DNA of 64,000 nucleotides from Candidatus Latescibacterota bacterium (GCA_020852055.1 JADZBP010000251.1:1-64000), one strand, 5' to 3'; numbered from the stretch's first letter, positions 43,761-53,646 are shown. Numbers and translations are program-made. Notes: generated by a model from the sequence alone, not told the origin.

Positions 43761-44765
43761 ATGAACTGGGGATACGCGCTCAAGCGGTTTGCCCTGTTCC
43801 TGGTGGTGATCTGGGCGGCGGCCAGCGTCAACTTCTTCATCCCGCGCCTGGGCACGGGCCGCGATCCCATCCGCGAGAAGCTGGGCCAGCTGGCGGCCAG
43901 CGGCGGCCTGCGGCAGGAGGGGATCGAGGAGATGGTGAAGGCGTACCAGGCCAAGTTCGGCCTGGACAAACCCCTCTACGTCCAGTACCTCAATTACCTG
44001 GGCGACCTGCTCACCCTCGATCTGGGATACTCGCTGGCCAACTACCCGGCCCGCGTCAGCCAGATGATCGCCAACGCCATGCCCTGGACCCTGGGCCTGC
44101 TGCTGGTTTCCACCCTCATCAGTTTTGGTTTCGGCACCCTGGCCGGCGCGCTGGTGGCCTGGCCCCGCTCCCCGCGTTTCCTGCAGGCGCTGGTGGTGCC
44201 GCTGATGACCCTGTCGGCCATTCCCTACTATCTGCTGGGCCTGGTCCTGCTCTACGTGCTGGGGCTGCAGTTCAAGCTCTTCCCCCTTTCGGGTGGATAC
44301 GCCCCCGGCACCCTGCCGGGCTGGGACCTCGACTTTGCCCTTGAGGTGCTGCATCATTCGCTGCTGCCGGCCCTCTCCATCGTGCTGGCGGCGGTGGGCT
44401 TCTGGGGCTTAGGCATGCGCGGCATGATGGTCAGCACCGTGGGTGAGGACTACATCGCCCTGGCCGAGGCCAACGGCCTGAGGGATCGCACCATCTTCCT
44501 GCGCTATGCGGTGCGCAACGCCTTCCTGCCCCAATTCACCGCCCTGGGCCTGTCCCTGGCCAATGTGGTGGCCGGCCAGGTGCTGGTGGAGGTGGTCTTC
44601 GCCTACCCTGGGGTGGGCACCCTGCTCTTCCAGTCCATCCAGTCCTCCGACTACACGGCCATCAACGGGGTGGTCTTTGTCATCATCCTCTCCATCGGCC
44701 TGATGACCATGCTCATGGACTTCCTCTATCCATTGCTCGACCCGCGTATCTCCCACCGTCGCTGA
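43761..44765 (+). CDS. Dipeptide/oligopeptide-type ABC importer permease 1 (DppB-like)
   Basis: A 334-residue permease with about six membrane helices. The start FALFLVVIWAAASVNFFIPRL is typical of DppB/OppB, and the cytosolic EAA loop is visible in EDYIALAEANGLRDRTIFLRYAVRNAFLP. It pairs with the next permease, which starts on its stop (TGATG). Such systems import peptides, nickel chelates or oligosaccharides; the Asp-box neighbours favour a carbohydrate-like cargo. First gene of an eight-gene operon. Confidence 0.94.
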   Translation: MNWGYALKRFALFLVVIWAAASVNFFIPRLGTGRDPIREKLGQLAASGGLRQEGIEEMVKAYQAKFGLDKPLYVQYLNYLGDLLTLDLGYSLANYPARVSQMIANAMPWTLGLLLVSTLISFGFGTLAGALVAWPRSPRFLQALVVPLMTLSAIPYYLLGLVLLYVLGLQFKLFPLSGGYAPGTLPGWDLDFALEVLHHSLLPALSIVLAAVGFWGLGMRGMMVSTVGEDYIALAEANGLRDRTIFLRYAVRNAFLPQFTALGLSLANVVAGQVLVEVVFAYPGVGTLLFQSIQSSDYTAINGVVFVIILSIGLMTMLMDFLYPLLDPRISHRR

Positions 44766-45622
44766 TGGCACGCCTGCGCTCCTTCCTCTATTACCTGCGC
44801 GAGAACCCCAAACTGGGCATTGGCCTGGGCATGATCGGGGCCCTGCTGCTCTTCGGGGTGGTCGGCCGGCTGCTGGTGGACCCGGGTATGGCCCAGCCCC
44901 TGTCCACCGCCCCGCGCCAGGCGCCCTCGTGGGCCCACTTCTTTGGCAGCGACGATGCCGGCCGCGATCTGTTGACGGTGATGGTGGTGGGTATGCCGCT
45001 GACCATCCGGGTTGGCTTTGTGGCCGGCGGGGTGGGGCTGGGGTTGGGGGTGCTGCTGGGGTTTGTCAGCGGGTACCTGGGCGGCAGGATCGACACGATC
45101 ATCCGCGGCACCGTGGATACCCTGCTCACCGTGCCCAGCCTGGTGGTGCTGATCTCCATCGCCTCCACGGTGCGCGAGGAGATCAGCATCGAATTGATGG
45201 CCCTGGTGGTGGCCTCCCTCTCGTGGATGTGGCCCACCCGCACCATCCGCGCCCAGGTGCTCACCCTGCGCGAGCGGGCCTACGTACAAATGGCCAAGCT
45301 CAACGGCATGAGCACCTTCGAGATCATCTGGAAGGAACTTTTCCCCAATCTGCTCCCGTACCTGGCGGCCAGTTTCGTCGGCGCCGTCTCCTGGGCCATC
45401 CTCGCCACCATCGGCCTGGAGGCCCTGGGCCTGGGGCCGCAGAACGAACCCACCATGGGCATGACCATCTACTGGGCCATCACCTTCAGCGCCCTGATCC
45501 GCGGCATGTGGTGGTGGTGGGCCATCCCCATCGCCTTCCTGGTGCTGCTCTTCGTGGGGCTTTTCCTGGTGGCCGCCGGCCTCGACGAATTGGCCAACCC
45601 CAAACAGCGGCAGGCGGTCTGA
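44765..45622 (+). CDS. Dipeptide/oligopeptide-type ABC importer permease 2 (DppC-like)
   Basis: A 285-residue partner permease. FGSDDAGRDLLTVMVVG is the family's N-terminal signature (HxxGTDxxGRDxxSR type), and the EAA loop is in ERAYVQMAKLNGMSTFEIIWKELFPNLLP. About six helices. Its stop overlaps the ATPase start (TGATG), so translation of the cassette is coupled throughout. Confidence 0.94.
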   Translation: MARLRSFLYYLRENPKLGIGLGMIGALLLFGVVGRLLVDPGMAQPLSTAPRQAPSWAHFFGSDDAGRDLLTVMVVGMPLTIRVGFVAGGVGLGLGVLLGFVSGYLGGRIDTIIRGTVDTLLTVPSLVVLISIASTVREEISIELMALVVASLSWMWPTRTIRAQVLTLRERAYVQMAKLNGMSTFEIIWKELFPNLLPYLAASFVGAVSWAILATIGLEALGLGPQNEPTMGMTIYWAITFSALIRGMWWWWAIPIAFLVLLFVGLFLVAAGLDELANPKQRQAV

Positions 45623-46581
45623 TGGCCACCCCTCTGCTGGAGATCGAGGAGCTGCAGGTCCACTTCGAGACCCGCCGCGGCGTGGCGCGGGCCGTCAACA
45701 AGGTGGATCTGACCCTGTACGCCGGCGAGCGTTTCGGCCTGGTGGGCGAGTCGGGCAGCGGTAAGACCACCTTGATTCTGGCGCTTTTGCGCATGATCAA
45801 GAAGCCCGGTTTCATCGCCGGCGGCAAAGCCCTCATGGAGGGCACCGATCTCTTGCAGTTGGATCAGGAGCAGGTGCGCCGGACCCGCCTGGCCAAGGTG
45901 GCGATGATCCCGCAGGGGGCGATGAACTCCCTCAATCCGGTGATGCGTGTCGGTGAGCAATTGGCCCTGGCCATGCGCGAGCACGACCAGCCGCCCGCCG
46001 AGGGGCGTATCGCCGAACTGCTGCAGCAGGTGGGCCTGCGGCCCGAGGTGAGCCAGCGTTATCCCCATGAACTCAGCGGCGGCATGAAGCAGCGGGTGTG
46101 TATCGCCCAGGCCATCTCGCTCAGGCCGCGCCTGATCCTGGCCGACGAGCCCACCAGCGCCCTCGACGTGGTGGTGCAGCGCCAGATCATGCAGACCTTG
46201 CGCGCCCTGCAGGAAGGGTTGGGCGCTACGGTGCTGCTGGTGGGCCACGACATGGGGCTGATGGCCCAGTTCGCCCAGCGCCTGGGTATCATGTACGGGG
46301 GCAAGCTGGTGGAGGTGGGTCCGGTGGAGCAGATCTTCCGCAATCCGCAGCATCCCTACACCCAACTGCTGATCGCCAGCATCCCGTCGTTCGACCGGAA
46401 GGGGGAGTTCCGGGGCATTCCGGGGGTGGGGCTCTCGCTGCTCAACCCGCCGGGAGGTTGCCTCTTCCATCCGCGCTGCCCCAAGGCCCTGCCCCGCTGC
46501 GCCACCCAGGAACCCCGGCTGCGGGAGGTGGGGCCGCAGCAGCAGGCCTCGTGTCTGCTGTACGAAGAGGCTGGGGCATGA
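45622..46581 (+). CDS. ABC importer ATP-binding protein 1 (DppD-like)
   Basis: The track ORF has a shadow extension; the ATG at 45622 gives 319 residues. Walker A is GESGSGKTT, the signature LSGGMKQRVCIAQAI, Walker B LILADEPTSALD and the switch His in VGHDMGL. The C-terminal oligopeptide/dipeptide transporter domain with cysteines (GGCLFHPRCPKALPRC ... SCLLYE) is present, as in DppD/OppD, where it binds an iron-sulfur cluster in some members. Stop and next start overlap (ATGA). Confidence 0.95.
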   Translation: MATPLLEIEELQVHFETRRGVARAVNKVDLTLYAGERFGLVGESGSGKTTLILALLRMIKKPGFIAGGKALMEGTDLLQLDQEQVRRTRLAKVAMIPQGAMNSLNPVMRVGEQLALAMREHDQPPAEGRIAELLQQVGLRPEVSQRYPHELSGGMKQRVCIAQAISLRPRLILADEPTSALDVVVQRQIMQTLRALQEGLGATVLLVGHDMGLMAQFAQRLGIMYGGKLVEVGPVEQIFRNPQHPYTQLLIASIPSFDRKGEFRGIPGVGLSLLNPPGGCLFHPRCPKALPRCATQEPRLREVGPQQQASCLLYEEAGA

Positions 46582-47600
46582 GTGTGCTGCTGGAGGCGCG
46601 CCAGGTGCGCAAGGTTTTCCACACCGGCAGCGGCATGTGGGGCGCCGCGCACGAGAACGTGGCGGTGGACGGGTTCTCGCTGTGTCTCAAGGACGACGCG
46701 CCGGCCTTCATCACCATCGCCGGGGAGAGCGGCAGCGGCAAGACGACCATTGCCCGGCTGCTCCTGGGTTTTGCCGAGCCCTCCGGCGGCCAGGTGCTCT
46801 ACCGGGGCAAGGATCTGCGCGAGCTGGATCGGGCCGGGCAGAAGCAGTTTCGCCACGAGGTGCAGGCCGTCTTCCAGGACCCTTTCGAGGTGTACAATCC
46901 CTTCTATAAGGTGGACCACATCCTCGAAATCCCCATCGCCAAATTCAGGCTGGCCTCCTCCGCGGCCCAGGGCCGGCAGTTGATGGAGGAGGCCCTGCAG
47001 GCGGTGGGCCTGCGCCCCGAGGAGACCCTGGGCCGCTACCCCCACCAGCTTTCGGGGGGCCAGCGCCAGCGCATCACCATCGCCCGCGCCCTGCTGCTCA
47101 AACCCCGGCTGGTCATCGCCGACGAGCCGGTCTCGATGGTCGACGCCTCGCTGCGGGCCACCATCCTCGAAAGCCTGCACCGGCTGCACCGCGACTTTGG
47201 CATCTCCTTCGTGTACATCACCCACGACCTGACCACCGCCTATCAGGTGAGCCAGCGCCTGGTGGTGCTCTACCACGGCACCGTGGCCGAGGCCGGCGAG
47301 GTAGAGCAGGTGATCAGGCAGCCCCAGCATCCCTACACCCGGGAACTGATCCGCTCCATCCCGGTGCCCGACCCGGGGCAGGGGTGGATCGAGGAGCCGG
47401 TGGCCGAGAAAACCGAGGCCGAGGAGGTCCAGGTCACCACCGGTTGCCGCTACGCTCCCCGCTGCCCCCACGTCCAGCCCCGCTGCCTGCAGGCCCTGCC
47501 GCCTCTGTTCCGCACCGGGCCGCAGCGGGCCGCGGCCTGTTATCTCTACGACAGCGCGCCCCCGCTGGCCGGCGAGGACCTCAGCGCGGTGCTGGAGTAA
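46578..47600 (+). CDS. ABC importer ATP-binding protein 2 (DppF-like)
   Basis: The ATG at 46578 gives 340 residues. Walker A GESGSGKTT, signature LSGGQRQRITIARAL, Walker B LVIADEPVSMVD and switch His in YITHDL are intact. A DppF-type C-terminal domain with cysteines (GCRYAPRCPHVQPRC ... ACYLYD) follows. It forms the ATPase heterodimer with the preceding gene product. Confidence 0.95.
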   Translation: MSVLLEARQVRKVFHTGSGMWGAAHENVAVDGFSLCLKDDAPAFITIAGESGSGKTTIARLLLGFAEPSGGQVLYRGKDLRELDRAGQKQFRHEVQAVFQDPFEVYNPFYKVDHILEIPIAKFRLASSAAQGRQLMEEALQAVGLRPEETLGRYPHQLSGGQRQRITIARALLLKPRLVIADEPVSMVDASLRATILESLHRLHRDFGISFVYITHDLTTAYQVSQRLVVLYHGTVAEAGEVEQVIRQPQHPYTRELIRSIPVPDPGQGWIEEPVAEKTEAEEVQVTTGCRYAPRCPHVQPRCLQALPPLFRTGPQRAAACYLYDSAPPLAGEDLSAVLE

Positions 47601-47639
47601 GCGGCCGCTTCCGCCCAGCCCGAATCCGAGAGAGTTGCC

Positions 47640-49445
47640 ATGCAATCCTTCCTGCCGCTCCTCTTCGCCCTGGGTCTGTGGGCCTGCGGCGGCGGTTCTG
47701 CCGACAAGTCCCCGCAGGGGGACGAGTCCCCGCAAGGGGAGCAGCCCGCCCAGCCGCGCAACGCCGGCCCCAGCCAACTGCGGAAGGTGCCGCGCAACCA
47801 CACCCTGATCATGGACTGCGTGGATTACAACACCTGCGCCGGCCAGATCAAGGACTACGCCTCCTTCAACCCCTATGTGCCGGGCCAGGCCTCGCGCACG
47901 GGGTATCAGTTTGAGTACGAGCCCCTCTACTTCTACAACGCCTACGCTTCGCAGGACACCCTGATTCCGTGGATCGCCGAAAGCCACCAGTACAACAAAG
48001 ATTTCACCGAGCTGACGGTGAAGATCCGGCCGGGGGTGCAGTGGAGCGACGGGGTGGCGTGGACCGCGCAGGACCTGGTGTTCACCATCAACATGCTCCG
48101 CGACCACGCGCCGCTGCTGCTCTTCTCGACGGACATGAAAAACGCGGTGCAGGAGGCGGTGGCGGTGGACGACCTGACCGCCCGTATCACCCTGAGGGCG
48201 CCCAATCCGCGCTTTCTCTTTTCCTACTTCGCCCACAACTTCGATAACGGCGTGCCCATCGTGCCCAAACACATCTGGGAGGGGCAGGACCCGGAAACCT
48301 TCGCCAACTTCGACCGCGACCGGGGCTGGCCGGTGGTCAGCGGTCCCTACCAGCTGGCCCTGTCGGTGCCGGAGCAGCGTATCTGGGATTTGAGAAAGGA
48401 CTGGTGGGCGGCGCAGAGCGGCTTCAGCCCGCTGCCGCAGGTGGAGCGCCTCATCTTTCTGCCCTACCTCGAGGACGCCAAGCGGGTGCAGAACCTGATC
48501 GCCAATCTGATGGACACCTGCGTGGACATGCGGCCGCCCAATATCAAGTCGGTGCTGGACGGCAACCCGCAGGTCACCACCTGGTCGGGCCGCGAGTTGC
48601 CCCACGGGTACCTGGACTGGTGGCCGGTCTGCCTGGGCTTCAACGATCTGGAGCCCCCCTTCAACGACCCGCAGGTGCGCTGGGCCATAGCCCACGCCAT
48701 CGACCGCAAGCAGCTGGTGGAGGTGGGCTGGCAGGGCAGCGGTTCCTATACCCTGCTGCCCTTCCCCGACTTTCCGGCCCTGCGCAAGTACACCGGCCAG
48801 ATCCAAGATCTGATGGAGAAGTACCCGGTGGGCCAGTACGATCCGCAAGAAAGCGCCCGGATCATGCAGGGCCGGGGCTACGCCAGGGACGCCGCAGGGT
48901 TCTGGGCCAGGGGCGGGCAGCGGGTCCGGGTGGTCATCGACATCTTTCCCCTTTTCCAGGACCTGATCCCGGTGCTGGTGACCCAGCTGAAGCGGGCCGG
49001 CTTCGACGCCGACTTCCGCAACACCTCCGACTCCTACGACCGCATGTCGCAGGGCACGGCGCGGGCCTTCATGAACGGCAATGGCGGGGCGGTGCGCGAT
49101 CCCTACTTCACCCTGCGCCTGTACCACAGCCGCTTCGTGCAACCCACCGGCACGGCCACCGAATACTTCTGGCGCTGGAAGAACCCCGAGTTCGACCGCC
49201 TCGTCGACGAGATGAAGGGCACCGACCCCGAGGACCCCAGGAACCAGGCGCTCTTCCGGCAGGCCATGGAGATCTGGCTGCGCGAGCTGCCCTCCATCCC
49301 GCTGGTGCAGTGGTACCACCGGATGCCGCACAACCAGACCTACTGGACCGGCTGGCCCAGCGCCGAGGACCCGTACATCAACACTGCCTACTGGCACCGC
49401 ACCTTTTTGCTGCTCCTGCTCAGGCTGCGGCCCGCCCAAGGATAA
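47640..49445 (+). CDS. Solute-binding lipoprotein of the ABC importer (family 5), copy 1
   Basis: A 601-residue extracytoplasmic binding protein. The lipobox is LFALGLWAC, with lipidation at Cys16, followed by a short repeated linker (SPQGDESPQGE). The SBP_bac_5 fold follows: KIRPGVQWSDGVAWTAQDLVFTINML, NGVPIVPKHIWEGQDPE, VSGPYQLA, and VRWAIAHAIDRKQLVEVGWQG. Cargo is unknown. It has a closely similar paralogue two genes downstream. It stands 39 bases after the DppF-like gene. Confidence 0.94.
   Translation: MQSFLPLLFALGLWACGGGSADKSPQGDESPQGEQPAQPRNAGPSQLRKVPRNHTLIMDCVDYNTCAGQIKDYASFNPYVPGQASRTGYQFEYEPLYFYNAYASQDTLIPWIAESHQYNKDFTELTVKIRPGVQWSDGVAWTAQDLVFTINMLRDHAPLLLFSTDMKNAVQEAVAVDDLTARITLRAPNPRFLFSYFAHNFDNGVPIVPKHIWEGQDPETFANFDRDRGWPVVSGPYQLALSVPEQRIWDLRKDWWAAQSGFSPLPQVERLIFLPYLEDAKRVQNLIANLMDTCVDMRPPNIKSVLDGNPQVTTWSGRELPHGYLDWWPVCLGFNDLEPPFNDPQVRWAIAHAIDRKQLVEVGWQGSGSYTLLPFPDFPALRKYTGQIQDLMEKYPVGQYDPQESARIMQGRGYARDAAGFWARGGQRVRVVIDIFPLFQDLIPVLVTQLKRAGFDADFRNTSDSYDRMSQGTARAFMNGNGGAVRDPYFTLRLYHSRFVQPTGTATEYFWRWKNPEFDRLVDEMKGTDPEDPRNQALFRQAMEIWLRELPSIPLVQWYHRMPHNQTYWTGWPSAEDPYINTAYWHRTFLLLLLRLRPAQG
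47708..47741 (+). repeat. Two 18-bp direct repeats in the lipoprotein linker
   Basis: GTCCCCGCAGGGGGAC (47708) and GTCCCCGCAAGGGGAG (47726) are near-copies with an 18-base period. Each can form a hairpin (GTCCCC/GGGGAC) and encodes SPQGDE/SPQGEQ. In-frame changes of repeat number would alter linker length only. Confidence 0.6.
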
Positions 49446-49449
49446 GCCG

Positions 49450-50742
49450 ATGGCTCCTGTCTGTTATACCGAGGACTGGCGGCGCACTGCGCCGGACCTG
49501 GTGGTCTACCTGCCGGCCCGGCCCGGCGGTCCCGACGCCGACAACGAGCACCTGATCATCAATGTTATGCCGCGCTCGGGAGAGCTGCTGGCCACCTGGA
49601 CCACCGGCACCTACGAGGCGGCCCCGGACAGCCGTACCGTCTTCAGCCACAGCCCGGATCTAGGACAAAGCTGGAGCCCGCCCCGGGTGCTGCCGGGCAC
49701 CGGTGAGGTGCCGATGCTGGGCGGGCGCTGGGGGGTCCACCTGGTCAGCCCTCAGGGGCGGGTCTATTTCTTCTTCAACAAATGCACCGGTGTCTGGAGT
49801 TTCTCCCATTCCACCGCCGGGGTGCTCTGCTGTGTCTATTCCGACGACGAGGGGCACACCTGGCAGGAGGGCGGGCAGTTGCCGGTGCGCCGGCGCCCCC
49901 GCTACGACCATCCCGACCCGCAGGTGCCCAGCGAGTGGATCATCTGGCAACCCGCCCTGCGCGACGCCCGGGGGCGCTGGATCGTTGGGCTGACCCGCTG
50001 GAGCAGCCTGGAGCGTTTCCCCCGCCCGGCCTCGGGCCAGGTGGTGTACGACGCCCGCTGCGAATTGCTGCGCTTCGACAACCTCGACGACAACCCCCAC
50101 CCGCGCGACCTGCAGCTGACCTGGCTGCCCGAGGAGGATGCCATCGGGGTGCCGGTGCCGGTGGAGCCCGAGCGCTCGCAGGGGTACGCCATGGCCGAGG
50201 AACCCGCCATCGTGCTGCTGCCCGACGGCCGGCTCTTCATGGTCATGCGCACCCGCACTGGCCAGTTGTGGTACACGGTGAGCGCGGACCACGGCCATTC
50301 GTGGCGGCCGCCCGAGGTCCTCTGCCAGCACGAGGGCGGCCCGCCCCTGTTGCACCCCAAATCGCCCTCGCCCCTGTACCGGCTGGAGGACGGGCGTTTC
50401 CTGCTCTTCTTCCACAACCACGACGGCACCGGGTACGGCGCCCACGGCCCGCACGATATGAACGCCCGCCGGCCAGTGTTCATGGCCCTGGGGGAATTCC
50501 GGCCCGGCTCGCACCAGCCCATCTGGTTTGGCGAACCCCGGTTGCTCTTCGACAGCCACGGGGTGGCCCTGGGCCCGGGCAACGGCACCGTCGAGGGGGG
50601 GCGCACCTGGCTGGCCCTGTACGGCTGTATCACCGAATACCAGGGGAAGCGTATCTTCTGGTACCCGGATCGCAAACATTTCCTGTTGGGCCGTTACCTG
50701 CCCGACGAACTGCTGGAAACCATGAGGCCAAGCTCCCGATGA
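49450..50742 (+). CDS. Asp-box (sialidase-fold) protein
   Basis: A 430-residue propeller protein without a signal peptide. Asp boxes SPDLGQSW, SDDEGHTW and SADHGHSW are visible, plus propeller strands such as EEPAIVLLPDGRLFMVMRTRTGQLWYTVS, typical of exo-alpha-sialidase-like and BNR proteins in glycan-using bacteria. Starting four bases after binding protein 1 and overlapping binding protein 2 (ATGA), it is embedded in the importer operon. I infer a cytosolic enzyme acting on the imported compound; the bond cleaved is unknown. Confidence 0.88.
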   Translation: MAPVCYTEDWRRTAPDLVVYLPARPGGPDADNEHLIINVMPRSGELLATWTTGTYEAAPDSRTVFSHSPDLGQSWSPPRVLPGTGEVPMLGGRWGVHLVSPQGRVYFFFNKCTGVWSFSHSTAGVLCCVYSDDEGHTWQEGGQLPVRRRPRYDHPDPQVPSEWIIWQPALRDARGRWIVGLTRWSSLERFPRPASGQVVYDARCELLRFDNLDDNPHPRDLQLTWLPEEDAIGVPVPVEPERSQGYAMAEEPAIVLLPDGRLFMVMRTRTGQLWYTVSADHGHSWRPPEVLCQHEGGPPLLHPKSPSPLYRLEDGRFLLFFHNHDGTGYGAHGPHDMNARRPVFMALGEFRPGSHQPIWFGEPRLLFDSHGVALGPGNGTVEGGRTWLALYGCITEYQGKRIFWYPDRKHFLLGRYLPDELLETMRPSSR

Positions 50743-52523
50743 AACGAGCGCGGGCGCCCTTCGGCCTGCAGCCGGCGCATTGCTGGTTGCTCTCCTTTCT
50801 CGTCCTGAGCCTGTGGGCCTGTGGCGAGCCGCAGGGGGAGGTGGAGGTGCAGGGGCTCAAGCAGGTGCGGCGCAACCGCACCCTGATCATGGACTGCGTG
50901 GACTACAACAACTGCGCCGGCCAGATCAGGGACTACGCCTCCTTCAACCCCTACGTGCCCAACCAGGCCTCGCGCACGGGGTATCAGTTCGAGTACGAGC
51001 CCCTCTATTTTTACAACGTCTATGGCGCGCAGGACACGCTGATTCCCTGGATCGCGCAGAGCCACCAGTACAACGCCGACTACACCGAGGTGAGGGTGAA
51101 GATCCGGCCGGGGGTGAAGTGGAGCGATGGGGTGGGGTGGACCGCGCACGATTTGGTGTTCACTATCAATATGCTCAAGGACCATGCTCCGGCCCTGATG
51201 TTCTCGACCGACATGAAGAACTGGGTGAAGGAGGCGGTGGCCGAGGACGATTTGACCGCCCGCATCACCCTGAGGGCGCCCAACCCGCGCTTCCTCTTTT
51301 CCTACTTTGCCCACTGCTTCAGCAACGGGGTGCCCATCGTGCCCAAACACATCTGGGAGGGGCAGGACCCGGAGACCTTCACCAACTTCGACATGGAGAG
51401 GAACTGGCCGGTGGTGAGCGGACCGTACCGGTTGGCCTAGTCGGAGCCGGCCCGGCGGGTCTGGGATCTGCGGGCGGACTGGTGGGCGGCGAAAAGCGGC
51501 TTCAGCCACTTGCCGGCGGTCGAGCGGGTCATCTTTCTGCCCTACCTCCAGGACGCCAAACGGGTGCAGAACCTGATCGCCAATCTGATGGACACCTGCG
51601 TCGACATGCAGCCGGCCAATATCCGCGCCATCCTCGACGGCAACCCCCAGGTCACCACCTGGTCGGGCCGCGAACTGCCGCACGGGTACATGGACGGCTG
51701 GCCGGTGTGTCTGGGCTTCAACAATCTGGAGGCGCCCTTCAGCGACCCGCAGGTGCGCTGGGCCATCAACTGCGCCATCGACCGCCAGCAACTGGTGGAG
51801 GTGGGCTGGCAGGGCAGCGGTTCCTATACCCTGCTGCCCTTCCCGGATTTCCCGCCGCTGCGCAGCTTTACCGGGCAGATCCAGGACCTGATGGAGCAAT
51901 ACCCGGTGGGCAGATTCGATCTGCCGCAGAGCGCCCGCCTCATGCAGGCCAGCGGTTACGCCCGGGATCGCGAGGGGTTCTGGGCCAGGGGAGGAAGAAG
52001 GATAGAGGTGCCCATCGACATCTTTCCCGGTTTCGTGGACCTGGCGCCGGTGCTGGTGAGCCAGCTCCGCGCTGCCGGCTTCGACGCCAGTTTCCGGCTG
52101 ACCGAGGATACCTACGAGCGCATGACCCTGGGGACGGCGCGGGCTTTCATGAACGGCAATGTGGGGGCGGTGCGCGGTCCCTACTTCACCCTGCAGCAGT
52201 ACCACAGCCGCTTCGCGCAGCCCACCGGCACGGCCACCGAGAACTTCTGGCGCTGGAAAAACCCCGAGTTCGACCGGCTGGTGGATCAGATGAGTGAGGT
52301 TCCGCACGAGGACCCGAAGCTGAGGGCGCTCTTCCGGCAGGCCATGGAGATCTGGCTGCGCGAGCTGCCCTCCATCCCGCTGGTGCAGTGGTACCACCGG
52401 GTGCCGCACAACCAGACCTACTGGACCGGCTGGCCCAGCGCCGAGGACCCGTACATCAACACCGCCTACTGGCACCGCACCTTTTTGCTGGTGCTGCTCA
52501 GGCTGCAGCCCACCCAGGGCTGA
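50739..52523 (+). pseudogene. Solute-binding lipoprotein copy 2, interrupted by an in-frame amber codon
   Basis: This is a paralogue of the binding protein at 47640, colinear over its whole length (594 codons). It starts at the ATG at 50739, overlapping the Asp-box stop, with a lipobox FLVLSLWAC. At 51438-51440 a TAG stands where copy 1 has CTG (VSGPYRLA-stop-SEPARRVWDLR against VSGPYQLALSVPEQRIWDLR). The frame continues intact to 52523 with every downstream motif kept, so there is just one stop and no frameshift. TAG ends other genes here, so it is not reassigned. Either a recent nonsense mutation, a sequencing error or readthrough; the N-terminal fragment alone would not fold into a full binding protein. 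Confidence 0.85.
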
Positions 52524-52539
52524 TCAGAGGAGGATCGCC

Positions 52540-53643
52540 ATGCTGACCATCGTCGACCAGGGTTATCTCTCGCACCAGCCGGGCCGGGGGGCGTACATGC
52601 CCTTTATTACCCCGCTGCCCGACGGCACCTTCATCGCCTCGCAGCACGTGGGCGAGGGCCTGGGCACCCCGGACAACCACATCGAGGTGCTGCGCTCGGC
52701 CGACGGCCGCACCTGGACCAATCAGGGCAGCATCCACGGGGGGCAGGGTTCCCCCGAGGATGGCTGGGCGTATCGCGGGCCGCAGATCCGCGTGGTGCCC
52801 GACGGGCGGCTGGTGATGAGCGCCACCCGTTTCCAGGTGGCCGAAGGGCCGATGTTCGACCCCGAGTCCGAGGCGCTGCAGCGGCCCGAGATGTTGCTCT
52901 TCTGGTCCACGGACCAGGGCCGCACTTGGTCGGCGCCACAGATCGTGCCGGTGGACCTGCCGCCGGAGCGCTATACCTGGAACGGGGCCGGTTCCCTGCT
53001 GCAGCTGAGCCCCACGCGCTGGATGTACCCGCTGGAGACGTGGAAGCCCGAGGGGTACCAGGGCCCGCCCGACCAGAAGGCGATGGCGGTGTTCTCGGCG
53101 GATCAGGGCAAAAGCTGGGGGGAGTTGACCACCGTGGCCGACGACCAGAGCGGGCGGTTGTTGTGGTGGGACCAGATGTGCGGCCTGCTGCCCGATGGCC
53201 GCATCTACACCCTGCTGTGGACCCACCAGTACGGCACCTCGGAGGATCTCAACAACCACTGGACCCTCTCGGCGGACCAGGGCCGCACCTGGTCAACGCC
53301 GCGGCCCACCAACCTGCGCGGCCAGGTCTGCACCCCCATCCCCCTGCGCGACGGCCGGGTGGCGGCCATCCACAACTTCCGCCGCGAGCCCCAGGGCATC
53401 CATGTGGCGATCAGCGAGGACCTGGAAACCTACGATGTGGAGGGGGAGGTGGTGGTTTTCGACGCCGGGGCCGAGGCCACCCTGGGCAAGGCCCAGCACG
53501 AGAATTTCCTGGCCGAACACCTGCTCATCGCCTTTGGCAAACCGGGCGGCCTGCTCTTGGACGACGGCGATCTCTTGACCTACTTCTGGTGCACCGCCGG
53601 CGGGGTCACCCACACCCGCTGGGTGCGGCTGCGGGTGGGCTGA
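52540..53643 (+). CDS. Asp-box (sialidase-fold) protein
   Basis: A 367-residue propeller protein without a signal peptide. Asp boxes: SADGRTW, STDQGRTW, SADQGKSW and SADQGRTW. Other strands (YMPFITPLPDGTFIASQHVGEG, MLLFWSTDQGRTW) fit the exo-alpha-sialidase/BNR group. It is last in the importer operon, 16 bases after binding protein copy 2, and ends three bases before a convergent small gene. Together with the other two Asp-box proteins it suggests stepwise or combinatorial trimming of one type of substrate. Confidence 0.9.
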   Translation: MLTIVDQGYLSHQPGRGAYMPFITPLPDGTFIASQHVGEGLGTPDNHIEVLRSADGRTWTNQGSIHGGQGSPEDGWAYRGPQIRVVPDGRLVMSATRFQVAEGPMFDPESEALQRPEMLLFWSTDQGRTWSAPQIVPVDLPPERYTWNGAGSLLQLSPTRWMYPLETWKPEGYQGPPDQKAMAVFSADQGKSWGELTTVADDQSGRLLWWDQMCGLLPDGRIYTLLWTHQYGTSEDLNNHWTLSADQGRTWSTPRPTNLRGQVCTPIPLRDGRVAAIHNFRREPQGIHVAISEDLETYDVEGEVVVFDAGAEATLGKAQHENFLAEHLLIAFGKPGGLLLDDGDLLTYFWCTAGGVTHTRWVRLRVG

Positions 53644-53646
53644 TTT

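Noticed and set aside
46356-49439. 1027-residue ORF on the minus strand
   Set aside because: It is antisense to the DppF-like ATPase and binding protein genes, which have full family motifs. Its composition (His, Gly, Arg, Gln) is that of a GC-rich shadow.
51438-51440. TAG as a reassigned sense codon
   Set aside because: Several intact genes in the window end in TAG (for example at 4595, 17631 and 35394), so reassignment is not supported.
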